From Lepus europaeus (lineage: Eukaryota; Chordata; Mammalia; Lagomorpha; Leporidae): a DNA stretch of 64,000 bases. The notes under the pieces are model-generated. The model was not told the DNA's origin. It saw only the letters and a list, made by a program, of their open reading frames with translations, and ran no database searches. The position numbers and the translations under genes are program-made. Within the stretch, counting starts at the first letter, position 1; the number at the start of each line of letters is the position of its first letter. The DNA is taken from the NCBI RefSeq assembly GCF_033115175.1, contig NC_084836.1:66709797-66773796 (forward strand). Direction: 5' to 3'. Positions 38,394 to 50,488 of the stretch are shown here, one piece after another.

Positions 38394-40299
38394 CTTCCAT
38401 GGGTTTTGGGAGATGCGGGCCACTTCCTAGCCGCAGCAGAGGAGTCCCTGCCGCCGTCTTGGCCACCAGGAACTCAACAGCAGGCAACTCCTTTCCTTCC
38501 TTTCTCTCTGGATCGCTCGCCAGATCCAGGGAATTCTGAGGCTTTATTTCACTGCGCTGATTTCTCATGAGTATATGCGGCAATTATTCCGTATTTTATA
38601 TCGCACCCCCCCCCCCCCGCCACCCCAGGCTTAAGCTTAGGGAAAGCAGCTTCCACACGGGACCATCGGGACCATTGATGGCCGACCCGAGAGAACAGAG
38701 GGAAGAGTGCCTGTCTTGGGAAGCGCTGGGTCTCCGTTGGCCCCGGAGCAAATGGAGAGAGACAGGCTCCATCACACCCACACCCTCATGGCTGCATTGG
38801 GCTGCAATCACAGGTGGGTACATTCCCATGCGGGATAGAAAGACCAGGATGGGACCCCTGAGAGCTCTGGGCGTGTGGGTAGATGCCCTGGCTTCCCCTG
38901 TGCCTGGGCGTTCAGGGGTGTGGAACAGACTCCGGTGTTGAGAGGTAGGTCCCTGTGCCTCCAGGGGCTCTAGCGCTTACCCGTTGATTCTTGTTGGCAA
39001 GAAACACCCGCTGTCAAGACCAAAAAATCAGCTCCTCCCCCCAGCCCCTACCCACCACAGCAGGTCCCGAAGAAAAGACACCTCTCATATTAGGAAAGGA
39101 CACCCCCCTCCATTTTTCTTTTCCTTATGCCCGATCTTGAGGAAGGAAAGTGATTTTTAAAATAATCACAGCCCTACAAGGAATTCTCCAAAGAGGCTAA
39201 GTGAATTCTTGGGATGGAGAGGGTAAAGCTGGGTGGAGCAACAGAGTCTTGAGCACAGACTTTTGAAAAGCCGGATACATTTTGGCTGGCATAATGTTAA
39301 AGGAGGAAACAAATTATTGAGATGTTAGGAATCTTGGTATTAATTTCCCATGTAGCTCTTATTCGTTGCCATCTGAGAAGTATAATACACAGGAAATGGT
39401 ACGATCAGGTCTTAAACAGAAGCCCAGGGTGATGGTTTCCATTTGCAGCTGATTGTATCTCAAATCTACTTCTAAGCCTGGCGCACTGAAGGCATACACA
39501 TCCCCTGTGTTGAATCTGATCATTCGAATGTTTTGCACTTACACACGATGAACACGATCATAAAGAGTGGTGAATTTCTCCTTCCAATCATTGCCAGTAA
39601 GAAAAAGGGGACTCACTACCTTCCAAAGCTGAGCCCCACACTACAAAAGGGTGAGCAATCTCTTCTCCCCTAAAGATCACTGCTTCTCGGTTCTGGGGTT
39701 GAGGGGGGGGAACCCAGCCCTCTGGGTGCAGCCACATAAAAATGGGCTCTTTGCAAGATCTAAAAATACCCGCTGGCCTCTCCAGGCCAAGTTCTCAAGG
39801 CTCACTCTTTGGTTTCTGAACCCAGACGAGTGTCTCGGGTGCTCTGCCCAGTACACCTAGAATAGGGCTCCGAATGTGCAGTCCCCAGAGGACTTTTCAC
39901 CTGAGTTCTGTGTGGGGAATCCGCAGACTACAGAGCAAGTGCACACACAGCGTAAGGACTGGCTGGAGGCGGCTGCTCCTAGCTAACTGATCACACTGGA
40001 AAAATAGAAATGGAAACCACACTTGCAGGTCTTTCTGATAACATGACGGAGGTCAGTGCCTGCCGTCACAACAGAAACCGCGTCCTCACAGGAATGGGTG
40101 CACAGAAAACCGCCCCACCGTCTCCCAGCACACTGCCCGCCTCGGCTGGCTTCTCCTATTTTCTCTGCCCGTTCCCCGCTAACAACGCCAAGTCTCTGCA
40201 GACAATCAGAAATGTGCCTTTTCCTTACTCATTCCAATCATCCAACGAGGTTAGCGGGAGGAATTTCTGTTGTCCGAATCCTCCGACCGTTACAGTTCT
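38394..40299. other. Intergenic sequence
   Basis: No gene, SINE or conserved protein is recognised. Poly(C) at 38606-38617. The stretch at 39240-39620 is AT-rich and unremarkable. Confidence 0.6.
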
Positions 40300-41950
40300 A
40301 ACGTGGTTTATTACTGCGCTGGAAGATCGCTCCCCGGCCCCCGGCCCCCCACCTCCACGGAGAACCTCGAGGCTCTGGACCCAAACTCAAGTAGCCGAGC
40401 CTGGACGCGGAGCCCACGCTCGTCGAACCGCCCGGAGCACGCTCCGCTCGGCAACAAAGCTGCAATCGGCCTGGGTTCCAAAAGTCTTGCAGAGCGCGGG
40501 ACCTCCCGTCCGCACCTCCCGTAAGCTTCGCTGGAGGCCCCCTGTGTGGCCCCAAAGGGGGCTTGTTCCTCTCGAATGTGCCCACCGCCCCTTCTGCGGA
40601 AAAAGCCCGCGGGGGCCACAGCCTCGCCCCAGACCTTCAGGCGTAGAGATGAGTCACCCGTTTAATTTTCTTCTCTCCCACGGCTGTTCCGAGAGCTCGG
40701 CTTCATTTTCTGCCTCCCGAAAACCGACGACCTCCCCAGGCAGGCAGCAGGAGGCGGGAACGGCAGGAGCCGCGCCCGAGCCCGGTGCGTTCCACCCGCC
40801 GTGCGACCGAGCAGGAGGCCGCGGTGCTGCGGCGCCTTCTCCGTCCCGCCCCTGAGGGATGGCGTCCAGGGCTTGCAGGGTCCCTTTCTCAGTCCCCGGG
40901 CCGGGGCTGGGGGGGGGGGGCCTCTCTCGGGAACAGCTCAGACGGTTTGCGCAGACTGGAGACCGAGGTCCCCGGCGCTCCCAGCCTGGTCCGGGCTAGT
41001 AGCCCGGTTTTTGTTTTTTTTTTTTTCCTAACTTGAACCCAACGAAATCGGCATCAGTGGTGACTGATGACTGCAGACCGGGCGGCGCCTGCCTGTCCAC
41101 GTCTTTGTATTTTCTAGGGGACTCCATGTAAAAGGGAAACAAAATCAGTCGGGGAGAAACTTGTATTTTCAAACATGCCTAGAGGAACTTGGAGGTGTCG
41201 GCGCCGTCCTGCGCCTCCCCGCGCTCTCCAGGAGCGGGGTCCCGCTGCGCCGTTGCCGCCGGAAGCTGCGGGGCAGTCGCTTTCCCCGCAATCGCGCTCC
41301 GGGGACCCCCGCCCCCAAACACCGTTCCTCTCTGGGCGGTGCGGGAACCGGGGGCGGACGGCGACAGGGGGACGCGGCCCCGCACGCAGAGCCCGCAGAG
41401 GATCAACGCAGGGCCCCGCAGACCTTGCAGGCCTTCTGGCCGGTCTCTGGTAGGAGAAACGGCGGGAGCGCACTGCGGGGGTGCGGACTCCCGCAACCTC
41501 CAAAAGCCGCACTTGGTGGCCTTGTGCCCCTAGGGGCTGCGCACGTCTCCTTCTCCATGGCGGCACGATTTTACCCCCAGAAGTGTGTGCACCAACGGAC
41601 TGTTTCTACCCCAAACGCTTTCCATTTCCCGAGGAAGCGCTGGCTGAGTTTCGCCCTGGGGTTTGCCGGCCCCGGCCGCTCCCTCGTTTTGCTTGTCCAG
41701 CTCGGGATCCGGCGGGGCAGGGAGGGTGCCTACGATAAAACCCCAGCGCTGCAGGGACTGTGCGGAAAGAGTGAGGGGAGCCTCAGAACGCCGCAGGCGC
41801 GCCTGTGTGCTTCACGCCGAGCTGGAGGCGGAGCGCAGGTGACAGGGGCATGGAGGTGCCTCCCTCGCCGGGAAGAAGCTGAAGCAGAGGTTTGCGCCCC
41901 CCTAACCCCGGGAATGCGAGGGAAGCGGCGATTTTTATTGTAAATAGTCA
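40300..41950. promoter_or_regulatory. Isolated CpG island in the gene desert
   Basis: About 1.65 kb has dense CpG, 9.4-11 kb upstream of HOXC13, with AT-rich flanks on both sides. Overlapping ORFs on both strands (largest 281 and 260 aa) are R/P/G/A-rich with no recognisable domain. It is SINE-free. This composition fits an unannotated promoter or a Polycomb-bound island. Confidence 0.5.
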
Positions 41951-43044
41951 AACTCTCCTTGTGATGACCTCATCGCTGCCAGATGTATCTTCGGATCCTA
42001 CCAGAATAAGGCACTTAAAACAAATTAAATCCAGTTTTGGAATTTATCTGATGTAAAATATATTTATTTTCTTTGGAGTTGAAGGGCCAGACAATTCTTC
42101 TGCTGTAACAGGTTTTATTGGCTTCCTCGGCCAGTGGTACATTTCACTGGGTGGTTTTTTGTTTTTTGTTTTTTGTTTTTTGTTTTTTTCCCAGTAACAA
42201 AAAGGATGTTTTAGGCATGTGTCCATTCCCAGGGTCCCCGGGACCCAGGGGTTCCTCACACCTTCGAAACACAAGAGACCAGAGAAGCCCTCCTGCCAGA
42301 AGGGACTGGCCTCTGGCATGTGGGAGACCTTGATAGGCAACTTAGGGGAGGCTGGGCCATGTTCCCTCGAGAGGGCAGGGGGCAGCCTGCTGTGGCCACT
42401 TTGCTCCTGATCTTGCACTCAGTCCTCCCTCCTTGGCTCCCCCTTGTCCTCCTTCTTGGCCCCCTCCCATCAACACGTGCCACCTGGAGACAAGTCCCGG
42501 TGGCCAGTGCTGACCTGCTTTTCTAGGAAAGATGAAGTGCTTTCAGCAGTGTCTGCCGTAGGTGGGGACCACTGGTACCCGGGTTGACCTTCCAGGTTAG
42601 TCTCCATAGCAACTGCTTCCCCCATCAGCTGGACTATGGGTCCCCAGCTTTCTTTGCTGAGTTCTCAAGGGAATGTATGTGCCATTTGCTGGTGGAGGCT
42701 TTCAACACGTGGGTGTGTCCTCATCCCCCTGTCCCAGGCTTTTTGTCCTCTGCCTCTGTCAGGATGTGGACAGTGAGGCCCTGGGGAAGAGTTGGCTTCC
42801 TGAATGCTATGTGGAGGAGAGCTGCCCGCTGCCAGGAATCAGCCGCCTGGGACTTCTCCTGCGGAGGAATAGCGTCCTTTGTGTCTGAGCCACCGTGCAT
42901 GCTGGAACTGCCCTTAACACTCACGCTTCAAAATAGAAGCAGAATGTTTGTCGTCTGTCAACCCTAATCAATGCCAATGGGTGTTCTCTAACCCTTCTTT
43001 GTCCCTAAATTAACACACTTAGTGGTTCTGTAGCGATTTGCTGT
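41951..43044. other. Intergenic sequence
   Basis: No gene is recognised. (GTTTTTT)n lies at 42152-42187. The AT-rich part at 41940-42080 contains AAATATATTTATTTT. Weak ORFs only. Confidence 0.6.
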
Positions 43045-43058
43045 CATACGTATGATTT

Positions 43059-43362
43059 GAGAGGTCCAGTTACAGACAGCGAGAGGGAGAAACAGAGAGA
43101 AAGGTCTTCCATCTGCTGGTTTACTCCCCAAATGGCCGCAATGACTGGAGCTGCACTGATCCAAAGCCAGGAGCCAAGAGCTTCTTCTCGGTCTCCCGTG
43201 CAGGTGCAGGGGCCCAAGCACTTGGGCCATCTTCTACTGCTTTCCCAGGCCACAGCAGAGAGCTGGACTGGAAGAGGAGCAGATGAGACTAGAACTGGTA
43301 TCCATATGGGATGCCAGCACTGCAAGTGCAGGATTAACCCACTGCGCCACAGCGCCAGCCCC
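43059..43362 (-). repeat. Lagomorph C-SINE, older type
   Basis: Reverse orientation. Target duplication CATACGTATGATTT / CATACGTATCATTT at 43045-43058 and 43363-43376 (13 of 14). The A-rich tail has eroded. Confidence 0.92.
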
Positions 43363-43376
43363 CATACGTATCATTT

Positions 43377-44041
43377 CAAATCCATAGTTAGAAGGTCCAG
43401 GCCAATGCATCCTCCCGGTTCTGAGCTTGGTTTAAAGTGAGACCTTCTTCCCTCTCCAGCCCAGGTTTGATTCTGCCCAGTTACCTAGAAGGGACGAGGG
43501 GGATTGTTGGCTTCTTCAGTTCGTAACTTGGTATTTCTCTTCTCTCTATTGTCAGCTGCTATTTCAGATCCACTAGAGGCTCAAGGGCTGAAGAGAGGTG
43601 GTACCTGGCTCCAACCATCCTCCTGTGATTTTGTGAAGTGGAACGAAGCCCACAAAAACCAGGGCTACTATTGTAGCAAGAACACAGTGTGAAATGAAGC
43701 AGAGTTTTGGCAATTCGGGTCTTAATTTGACATATAGACAGAAATGTAGAATTATATAGGTCAGAATTTTAATAAGGAGATTTTCTGAATTATCTAGTCT
43801 GATGTATTTCCAGATCTAATAAACAGCCAACATTTGCTTCACTAGATTGTGTGCAAACACTCCCTGTCGGTCCCTCGCCAAGTGGCCGATATGAGAGCAT
43901 TTTCTCCAAAGGTAGGGAAGATACATTGCCTGGCATTGGTTCCCCTAGAGTTGCCCCAGCATCGTCCCCGGATATATAGCTTAGACTCACTACCAGGAAA
44001 TCAGCTTCAGTCTCTGACCCCTGCCAACACCAGGAACTGGG
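43377..44041. other. Intergenic sequence
   Basis: No gene or repeat is recognised. A 62 aa ORF (43504-43692) has no family features. Confidence 0.55.
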
Positions 44042-44054
44042 TAGCTTCTATTTT

Positions 44055-44105
44055 TTTCTTAAAGATTTATTTATTATTTGAAAGACAGAGTTACAGAGAG
44101 GCAGG

Positions 44106-44139
<34 letters not shown>

Positions 44140-44386
44140 GAGAGGTCTTCCATCCACTGGTTCACTTCCCAAATGGCTGCAACAGCTGGAGCTGGGCTGA
44201 TTTGAAGCCAGGAGCCAGGAGCCAGGAGCTTCTTCCGGGTCTCCCAATTGGGTACAGGGGCCCAAGCACTTGGACCATCTTCTACTGCTTTCCCAGGCCA
44301 TAACAGAGAGCTGGATCAGAAGTAGAGCAGCCGGGTCTCGAACCAGCACTCATATGGGATGCTGGCACTGCAGGCAGGGGCTTTAC
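44055..44386 (-). repeat. Lagomorph C-SINE, 5'-truncated
   Basis: Reverse orientation with A-rich tail, GA tract and body. The tRNA-like head is missing at the right end. Target duplication TAGC(T/C)TC(T/C)ATTTT at 44042-44054 and 44387-44399 (11 of 13). Confidence 0.92.
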
Positions 44387-44399
44387 TAGCCTCCATTTT

Positions 44400-45440
44400 A
44401 TAGTTCTGTTTTGCATTCTGCTTGTAGACACCGCAGCAGCTGCCTTATTGTCAGGTTGCCTACCAGGCTGTCGGGCCCTCCGGAGACACTAGCTTCTCTC
44501 TTCATAACCAGTGCCAAGTCCACCAGGCAGGCCTAGGGGGTCGCCAGGTGGCGGAGTAGGCGCGTGAGCGTCAGCATGCCTACGTTCAGAAAGGAAGCGC
44601 CAGTGATGGCAGGCGGCGACAGAGGAAAACTTCAGTCCTTTGCTGGAGCATTTCCAAAGACCTGGGTGGGTCAAGCAGAGAGTCTGTAGGTCCATTTAAG
44701 GAAACTCAGTATCCCGACGGTGTGGGCGGATGGCTAATGGGATGGGAGTCGAAGAGTGTGACATCCACTCTCCTTGCACGTGCTTGGGAAACTAGCTCTG
44801 TTCTAATTCGCGTCCGCAGAAATGGATGGACGATAGGCTGTAGACAGGGGCATGTCCAAGGTGACCTCGGAGGGTCTCTTTTTTTGGCTTCTATAACTTC
44901 CTGACAACAGCTGTACCTGTAAAATGTGTCAGATTCAGCAGCAAGGTCAGGGGCTGTTGTCACTTGGCAGACTTCAGCGACATGACCCCGGCAAAGACTT
45001 TGGAATAAAAACATCAGGAAAATAAACACTCAACGCTCGACAGCCAGAGGACCAGCCGGGAGCTGTCAGGTTGAAATACTAGTCTATTTGGGAAGGGAAG
45101 GAGAAGGAGCAAGGCCTCTTGGAAAATCGCCCTCCATCTGCAGACAGAGCTGGTGCCAAACGCAGCACGCTAATTAACAGAGGAGAGAGGAGAAGGGTTA
45201 AGGCTGAGCTCCCTTCCAGCCACTCAGTCAGGAACCAGGCATGGCCTGGGCTGGGGCAGCACAGGCTCAGGGCCCAGCCAGCTAGGCAGGTGAGAAGACT
45301 GACGACACACAAGAGCAGTGCTGCGCACCAGTGCAGGGGAGGGGGGCGAGGAGCTGCGGCAGGGGCTGGGGGCGGAGCCAGGAGGAGACAGCCTTGCAGA
45401 GCTGGGCAGGAGTGAGGATGACCTTAGGTGTTTAAAAAAT
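44400..45440. other. Intergenic sequence with CTCF-like site
   Basis: No gene is recognised. A CTCF-like motif lies at 44539-44557 and a GC-rich patch with GGGGGCGGAG at 45330-45400. Confidence 0.55.
44539..44557 (+). promoter_or_regulatory. Candidate CTCF site
   Basis: GGTCGCCAGGTGGCGGAGT contains CGCCAGGTGGCG, a close match to the CTCF core CCACCAGGTGGCGC. It lies outside any SINE. Confidence 0.4.
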
Positions 45441-45450
45441 ACCCAAACAA

Positions 45451-45797
45451 TGGCCGGCGCCGTGGCTTAACAGGCTAATCGTCCGCCTTGCGGCGCCGGC
45501 ACACTGGGTTCTAGTCCCGGTCGGGGCGCCGGATTCTATCCTGGTTGCCCCTCTTCCAGTCCAGCTCTCTGCTGTGGCCCGGGAAGGCAGTGGAGGATGG
45601 CCCAAGTGCTTGGGCCTTGCACCCGCATGGGAGACCAGGAGAAGCACCTGGCTCCTGGCTTTGGATCGCTCGGCGATGAGCCGGCCGCAGTGGCCATTGG
45701 AGGGTAAACCAACGGCAAAAAGGAAGACCTTTCTCTCTGTCTCTTTCTCTCTCACTATCCACTCTGCCTGTAAAAAAACAAACAAACAAACAAAAAA
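45451..45797 (+). repeat. Lagomorph C-SINE, young type, full length
   Basis: Starts GGCCGGCGCCGTGGC and ends in an A-rich CAAACAAA tail. Exact 10 bp target duplication ACCCAAACAA at 45441-45450 and 45798-45807. Among the most intact copies here, with both A-box-like head and GGTTCTAGTCC B-box-like motif. Confidence 0.95.
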
Positions 45798-45826
45798 ACC
45801 CAAACAACTTTCCAGTTATGTTTTCT

Positions 45827-45899
45827 TTCTTTTTTTAAAAAGATGTATTTATTCATTTATTTGAAGGACAGAGTGACTGAGAGCGATATGGAGAGAGAG

Positions 45900-45931
<32 letters not shown>

Positions 45932-46051
45932 ATCTCTTCCATTTGCTGATTCACTTCCCAAATGCCCACAATAGCTCAATAGCTGGGGTCAAACCAGGCC
46001 AGAGACAGGAGCCATAAACTCCGTTCGGGTCTCCCATATGGGTGGGATGTT
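45827..46051 (-). repeat. C-SINE, 5'-truncated
   Basis: Reverse orientation: tail, GA tract, part of the body. Target duplication CAGTTAT(G/A)TTTTCT at 45813-45826 and 46052-46065 (13 of 14) shows that it was already truncated when it inserted. Confidence 0.9.
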
Positions 46052-46065
46052 CAGTTATATTTTCT

Positions 46066-46841
46066 AATAAGAAAACTCAAAATATTTTTGACATTGTGAG
46101 GCTCAAAACAATGGGAGGATTTAGTTAAATGCATGAAAATAATCAGAATGTTGGTCCTTTGACGTTGGCTAATCAGAACAATTATTCTAACATTGTAAGC
46201 AGAGCTAGCATTTGTGTTATGGGTGTGCCCACTTTTCTCTGGATCTCTTTTCCCTTCACCCCTAATGCCTAGCAAAGGGATTTGCTCAAGAATCCTAGAA
46301 TATCCAAATTCTGAAAGCCTGTTAGTGTATGCAAATATATCTTAAAGATGTTCTTCATGTACACGTGTTGCAGAGAAATTGTATGCTACATTAGTACTTG
46401 TCGCATTAGTCCATTACAAAAAAAAAAAAAAAAAGTCTGCTGCTAAACTTTTTTTCATCCTGAATGTCAGCAGGGAGTGGGTCCCATAGCGCAGGAGCCT
46501 GAGACACCTGCACCAGAGCCAGACTGGCTGTGACCAATTAGCATTTATATCATACTTTATCTGGCTCCCGGATATCAGCCTCATTAATGGGAGATAACTC
46601 ACTAGGAATTTCAGCCAGAAAAAAAAAAAATTCCGGACCGAAAGGAAGGAAGAAGGGAAAACTGGATGACCTGAGTGACTCCTCGGGGCTTGTGGTCACT
46701 CAGCAGTGGCGAGGGGCAAGCAGGCTGAGGAGGCTCTTTTGTGTCTTCCCTGAGGACAGGAGAGACACAGGTGCAGGACAGACTCAAGTCAGTAAGAAAA
46801 ATCCTGCCAGTGGCACTTGCTGAGCTGGAGTCTGGCTACAA
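46066..46841. other. Intergenic sequence
   Basis: AT-rich with A-runs at 46419-46434 and 46620-46630. No gene or clear repeat family is recognised. Confidence 0.55.
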
Positions 46842-46855
46842 GAATCTCTAGCTTG

Positions 46856-47183
46856 GGGCCGGCACTGTGGCACAGTGGGCTAAAGCCCCAGCCTGCAGCA
46901 CCAGCATCCCATATGGCCGCTGGTTTGAGGCCTGGCTGCTCCACTTCCGATCCAGCTCTCAGCTGTGGCCTGGGAAAGCAGTAAAAGATGGCCCAAGTCC
47001 TTGGGCCCCTGTACCCGCATGGGAGACCTGAAGCTCCTGGCTTCAGATTGGCTCAGCTCCGGCTGTTGTGGTCACTTGGGGAGTGAACCAGCGATGGAAG
47101 ACATCTCTCTCTCTCTGTCTCTGGCTCTACCTCTCTCTTTAACTCTGTCTTTCAAATAAATAAAATAATTCTTAAAAAAAAAA
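46856..47183 (+). repeat. Lagomorph C-SINE, older type
   Basis: Complete from GGGCCGGCACTGTGGC to the AAATAAATAAAATAATTC tail. Approximate target duplication ending CTAGCTTG at 46842-46855 and 47184-47197. Confidence 0.92.
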
Positions 47184-47197
47184 TAATTCCTAGCTTG

Positions 47198-48045
47198 TCT
47201 TCTGCAACATCTTAGGTGCCAGGGAAGTTATCACTGGGCGAAGATGGTGAGTGACGGGGAAGGGTGGTTCTGTGTGCAGCGAGGGGGTGGAACAGATGTC
47301 TTTTTCAGGTGGCTTCCAAGGCTAGAAGTCTGTTTCTGAAAATAGAATGTTCCAGAATTCATCAAGCCTTCATCGTGCCATTTGGGTCTATTATAAATGA
47401 GCTCAACTTTTCTGTTACAACAGGTACGGATGGAATCATCCAATTAGCTGGAAATTTGTAACTGATCACAATAGGACCCGGAAATTCACAGTGGCGAGGT
47501 TGCCTAACAGGAAGAGTAGGAGACAGAAGACTGGTGTGAATCCTGGTCCTGCCACTTGTTGCCTGTGTGGATTTTTTAGGGGAATTACTTCACGTCTGTG
47601 AGCCTTCATACCTTACATGTGAAGTGGGAATTTTACAGTATGTAGCGATGAGACTGGCTCCTGTATTCAGCAAGACAGCAAACGGAAGGCTTTACTGCAA
47701 AGCACATGGAATTAAAGGGTGAAATAGAAATTCTCCTCTTAAATGCAAAGCTTGTTAGAAATCCCCCATGGCACCAAAAATGAGACGAGAACTGAAAATC
47801 GGAGTGTAAATGTAGGAGCCAATCTGGAGGCTGCCTGGCACTGGGGGCCATGGAGGAAGTCGCTCACCGAAGGGGTTGTGTTTAATGGTTGTGTAGGAGT
47901 AGGAATCAAGTCACATAAAAAGGAAACACAGGAACCATCAAATAAAAAGGAAACGTAGCAAGATATTTGCCCACTGATAAAGAGCAGGGACAAGGTTTAT
48001 CAGTCTTGGTCTGGATTCTGGACTGGCAAAGAACTCCAACATAGC
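47198..48045. other. Intergenic sequence with MIR
   Basis: No gene is recognised. A MIR fragment at 47510-47640 is listed separately. Confidence 0.55.
47510..47640 (+). repeat. MIR fragment
   Basis: GAATCCTGGTCCTGCCACTTG, TTGCCTGTGTGG and CACGTCTGTGAGCCTTCATACC track the forward MIR consensus (GAATCCCGGCTCTGCCACTT ... CTGTGTGACC ... CTCTGTGCCTCAG). Confidence 0.65.
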
Positions 48046-48053
48046 AGAGGCTT

Positions 48054-48393
48054 GCTTTTTTTTTTTTTTTTTTTTTTACAGGCAGAGTGGATAGTGAGAG
48101 AGAGAGACAGAGAGAAAGGTCTTCCTTTTTGCCGTTGGTTCACTCTCCAATGGCCGCTGCGGCTGGCGCATCTCGCTGATCTGAAGCCAGGAGCCAGGTG
48201 CTTCTCCTGGTCTCCCATGCGGGTGCAGGGCCCAAGCACTTGGGCCATCCTCCACTGCCTTCCTGGGCCATAGCAGAGAGCTGGCCTGGAAGAGGGGCAA
48301 CCAGGATAGAATCCGGCGCCCCGACCGGGACTAGAACCCAGTGTGCCGGCGCCGCAAGGCGGACGATTAGCCTGTTAAGCCACGGCGCCGGCC
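48054..48393 (-). repeat. Lagomorph C-SINE, young type, full length
   Basis: Reverse orientation, 20 bp poly(T) at the left and GCGCCGGCC head at the right. Short target duplication AGAGGC on both sides. Confidence 0.95.
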
Positions 48394-48664
48394 TAGAGGC
48401 ATTTTCATACGAGGAATCTTTGTCTTCCTTTATGCCAGTTGGGGGTTCAAATTTATATCCTGTGAATGCCATACGAATTCCTTACTGAGAAGCTAATATT
48501 AGCATTGACCCTGAGTTGGGTTTCCTAAGGGAAGTGAAATAAAATCTCTGAAGGGAGACATTGCCAACCCAGGCCACACGATATCCCCACAAAGTCATGC
48601 TTCAGATAAGCTCCTAAATGAAAATTACCAAAGCACCAAGAAAACATCCAAGAAAACAAATGCT

Positions 48665-49332
48665 GTGCTGTAGCAGGTGAAGCTACTGCCTGCAACACCA
48701 CCATCCCATATGGGTCCTGGTTTGTGTCCTGGCTGCTCCACTTTTTTTTTTTTTTTTTTATTTTACTTATTTATTTGAGAGGTAGAGTTACAAAGAGTAA
48801 GGTCTTCTATCTGCTGGTTCACTCCCCACATGGCCACAACGGCTGGAGTTGCACTGATCAGAAGCCAGGAGCCAGGAGCTTCTTCTGGGTCTCCCATGTG
48901 AGTACAGGGGCCCAAGGATTTGCGCCATCTTCCACTGCTTTCCCAGGCCATAGCGGAGAGCTGGATAGAAAGTGGAGCAGCCGGGACACAAACTGGCGCC
49001 CGTATGGGATTGTGTCACTGCAGGCGGAGGCTTAGCCCACTAAGCCACAGCGCTGGCCCCATCAGCTACTTCACTTCTGATCCAGCTCTCTGCTATGACC
49101 TGGGAAAAGCAATGGAAGATGGCCCAAGTCCTTGGGCCCCTGCACCCATGTGGGAGACCTGGAAGAAGCTCCTGGCTCCTGGTTTGGCCTGGCTGAGCCC
49201 TGACCATTGTAGCCACTTGGGGAATGAACCAGAGGATGGAAGAGCTCTCGCTCCCCCCCACTCCTCAGTTCTGACTTTCAAATAAATAAATGAATCTTTA
49301 AAAAAAAGAAAAGAAAAGAAAGAAAGAAAAAG
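48665..49332 (+). repeat. C-SINE split by a nested C-SINE
   Basis: A forward-oriented element whose head (48665-48743) and body with tail (49064-49332) are separated by a second SINE. Its own target duplication is AACAAATGCT / AACAAACGCT at 48655-48664 and 49333-49342 (9 of 10). Confidence 0.9.
48744..49063 (-). repeat. Nested C-SINE
   Basis: A reverse-oriented complete element inserted into the body of another copy. The host sequence GGCTGCTCCACTT (48731-48743) is repeated as AGCTACTTCACTT (49064-49076), 10 of 13. It is younger than its host but both have diverged. Confidence 0.9.
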
Positions 49333-49342
49333 AACAAACGCT

Positions 49343-49725
49343 AGTATATACATCAAATTGAAGATGTGGATGCCCAAGCACTTAAGATAGCACATGATCA
49401 GATCTAGATAACAAAATAAGTATGCTACATGATGCAAAGGAAGAACTTTTTAACATAAAAAAGAACAAAATACTATTAAAGTGACCAGATAAATTTGAAA
49501 AAGAACTCTGCAGAATTTTTAGATATGGAAAACAGCGTTTTCATCTATCTGAGATACACCTTGTTCACACTTGAGTAGTCAGGTATTTCCTAGGGTTGCT
49601 GTTGGTTACATAGCCCTCTGACTTGGTTTCATTGCCTGCTCACACAGATCAAAATTTACAGAACAGATGACGACTTTCAGAAAAATCCAGAAGATAATAT
49701 GGAGCACTCTTAGAAACACCACAGA
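49343..49725. other. Intergenic AT-rich sequence
   Basis: No gene is recognised. Possibly degraded old repeat DNA, but no family could be named. Confidence 0.5.
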
Positions 49726-50058
49726 GTCCGACGCTGTGGCAGAGCAGGTAAAGCCAACACCCGCAGTGCTGGCATCCCATATGAGCGCTGGTTTGAGTCC
49801 CGGCTGCTCCACTTCTGATCCAGCTCTCTGCTGTGCCCTGAAAAAGCAGTAGAAGATGGCCCAAGTGCTTGGGCCCCTGTATCTGCATGGGAGACCTGGA
49901 AGAAGCTCCTGGCTCCTGGCTTCGGATTGGCACAGCTCCAGCTGTTGCGGCCATCTGGGGAGTGAACCAGCAGATGGAAGACCTCTCTCTCTCTCTCTGC
50001 CTCTCTTTCTCTCTGTGTGTAACTCTGACTTCCAAATAAATAAATACATCTTTAAAAA
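49726..50058 (+). repeat. Lagomorph C-SINE, older type
   Basis: Complete forward copy from CCGACGCTGTGGC to the AAATAAATAAATACATC tail. No clear target duplication. Confidence 0.92.
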
Positions 50059-50480
50059 GCCATAAATTTCTAGGCAGACACAAATAGCTTCCTTACCACA
50101 AATAGAATTCCCACCCTGGCCATTTCAGAGAATTTCCTGAAGAAAATTTCAACCCATAAGGAAGGAGTGAGCTAAAAATAGGAATCCGAAGAAGAGTCAT
50201 GATGAGTGCAGAAACCGGAGAACATGTGGGTCTATCCAAACAAGCACCGACTGTGCAAACAACAAGTGTGAAAATATGATGGTATCATCACACTGGACAA
50301 TAATAGCCTACACAATGGGAGAAACATGATCAGAGTTAAAGGATTCAAAAGGCCTTGGACTACTTGGGAGGATAGCAGAGGCACTGGTTAAGCCAATATG
50401 ATTATTTTAGATTTAAAATTCAGGCAACCATGAAAAGAATGGAAACAGAATATACAGCTTTCAAAATCCTAAAGGAGAAA
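50059..50480. other. Intergenic AT-rich sequence
   Basis: No gene or nameable repeat. Composition is A-rich on the plus strand, as in decayed LINE sequence. Confidence 0.5.
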
Positions 50481-50488
50481 GAATTTTT

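Noticed and set aside
40010-40855. 281 aa plus-strand ORF in the desert CpG island
   Set aside because: No domain, overlapping ORFs on both strands, composition explained by CpG richness.
45451-45797. tRNA gene-like head with B-box-like motif
   Set aside because: It is the tRNA-derived promoter of a C-SINE, repeated in dozens of copies, not a functional tRNA gene.
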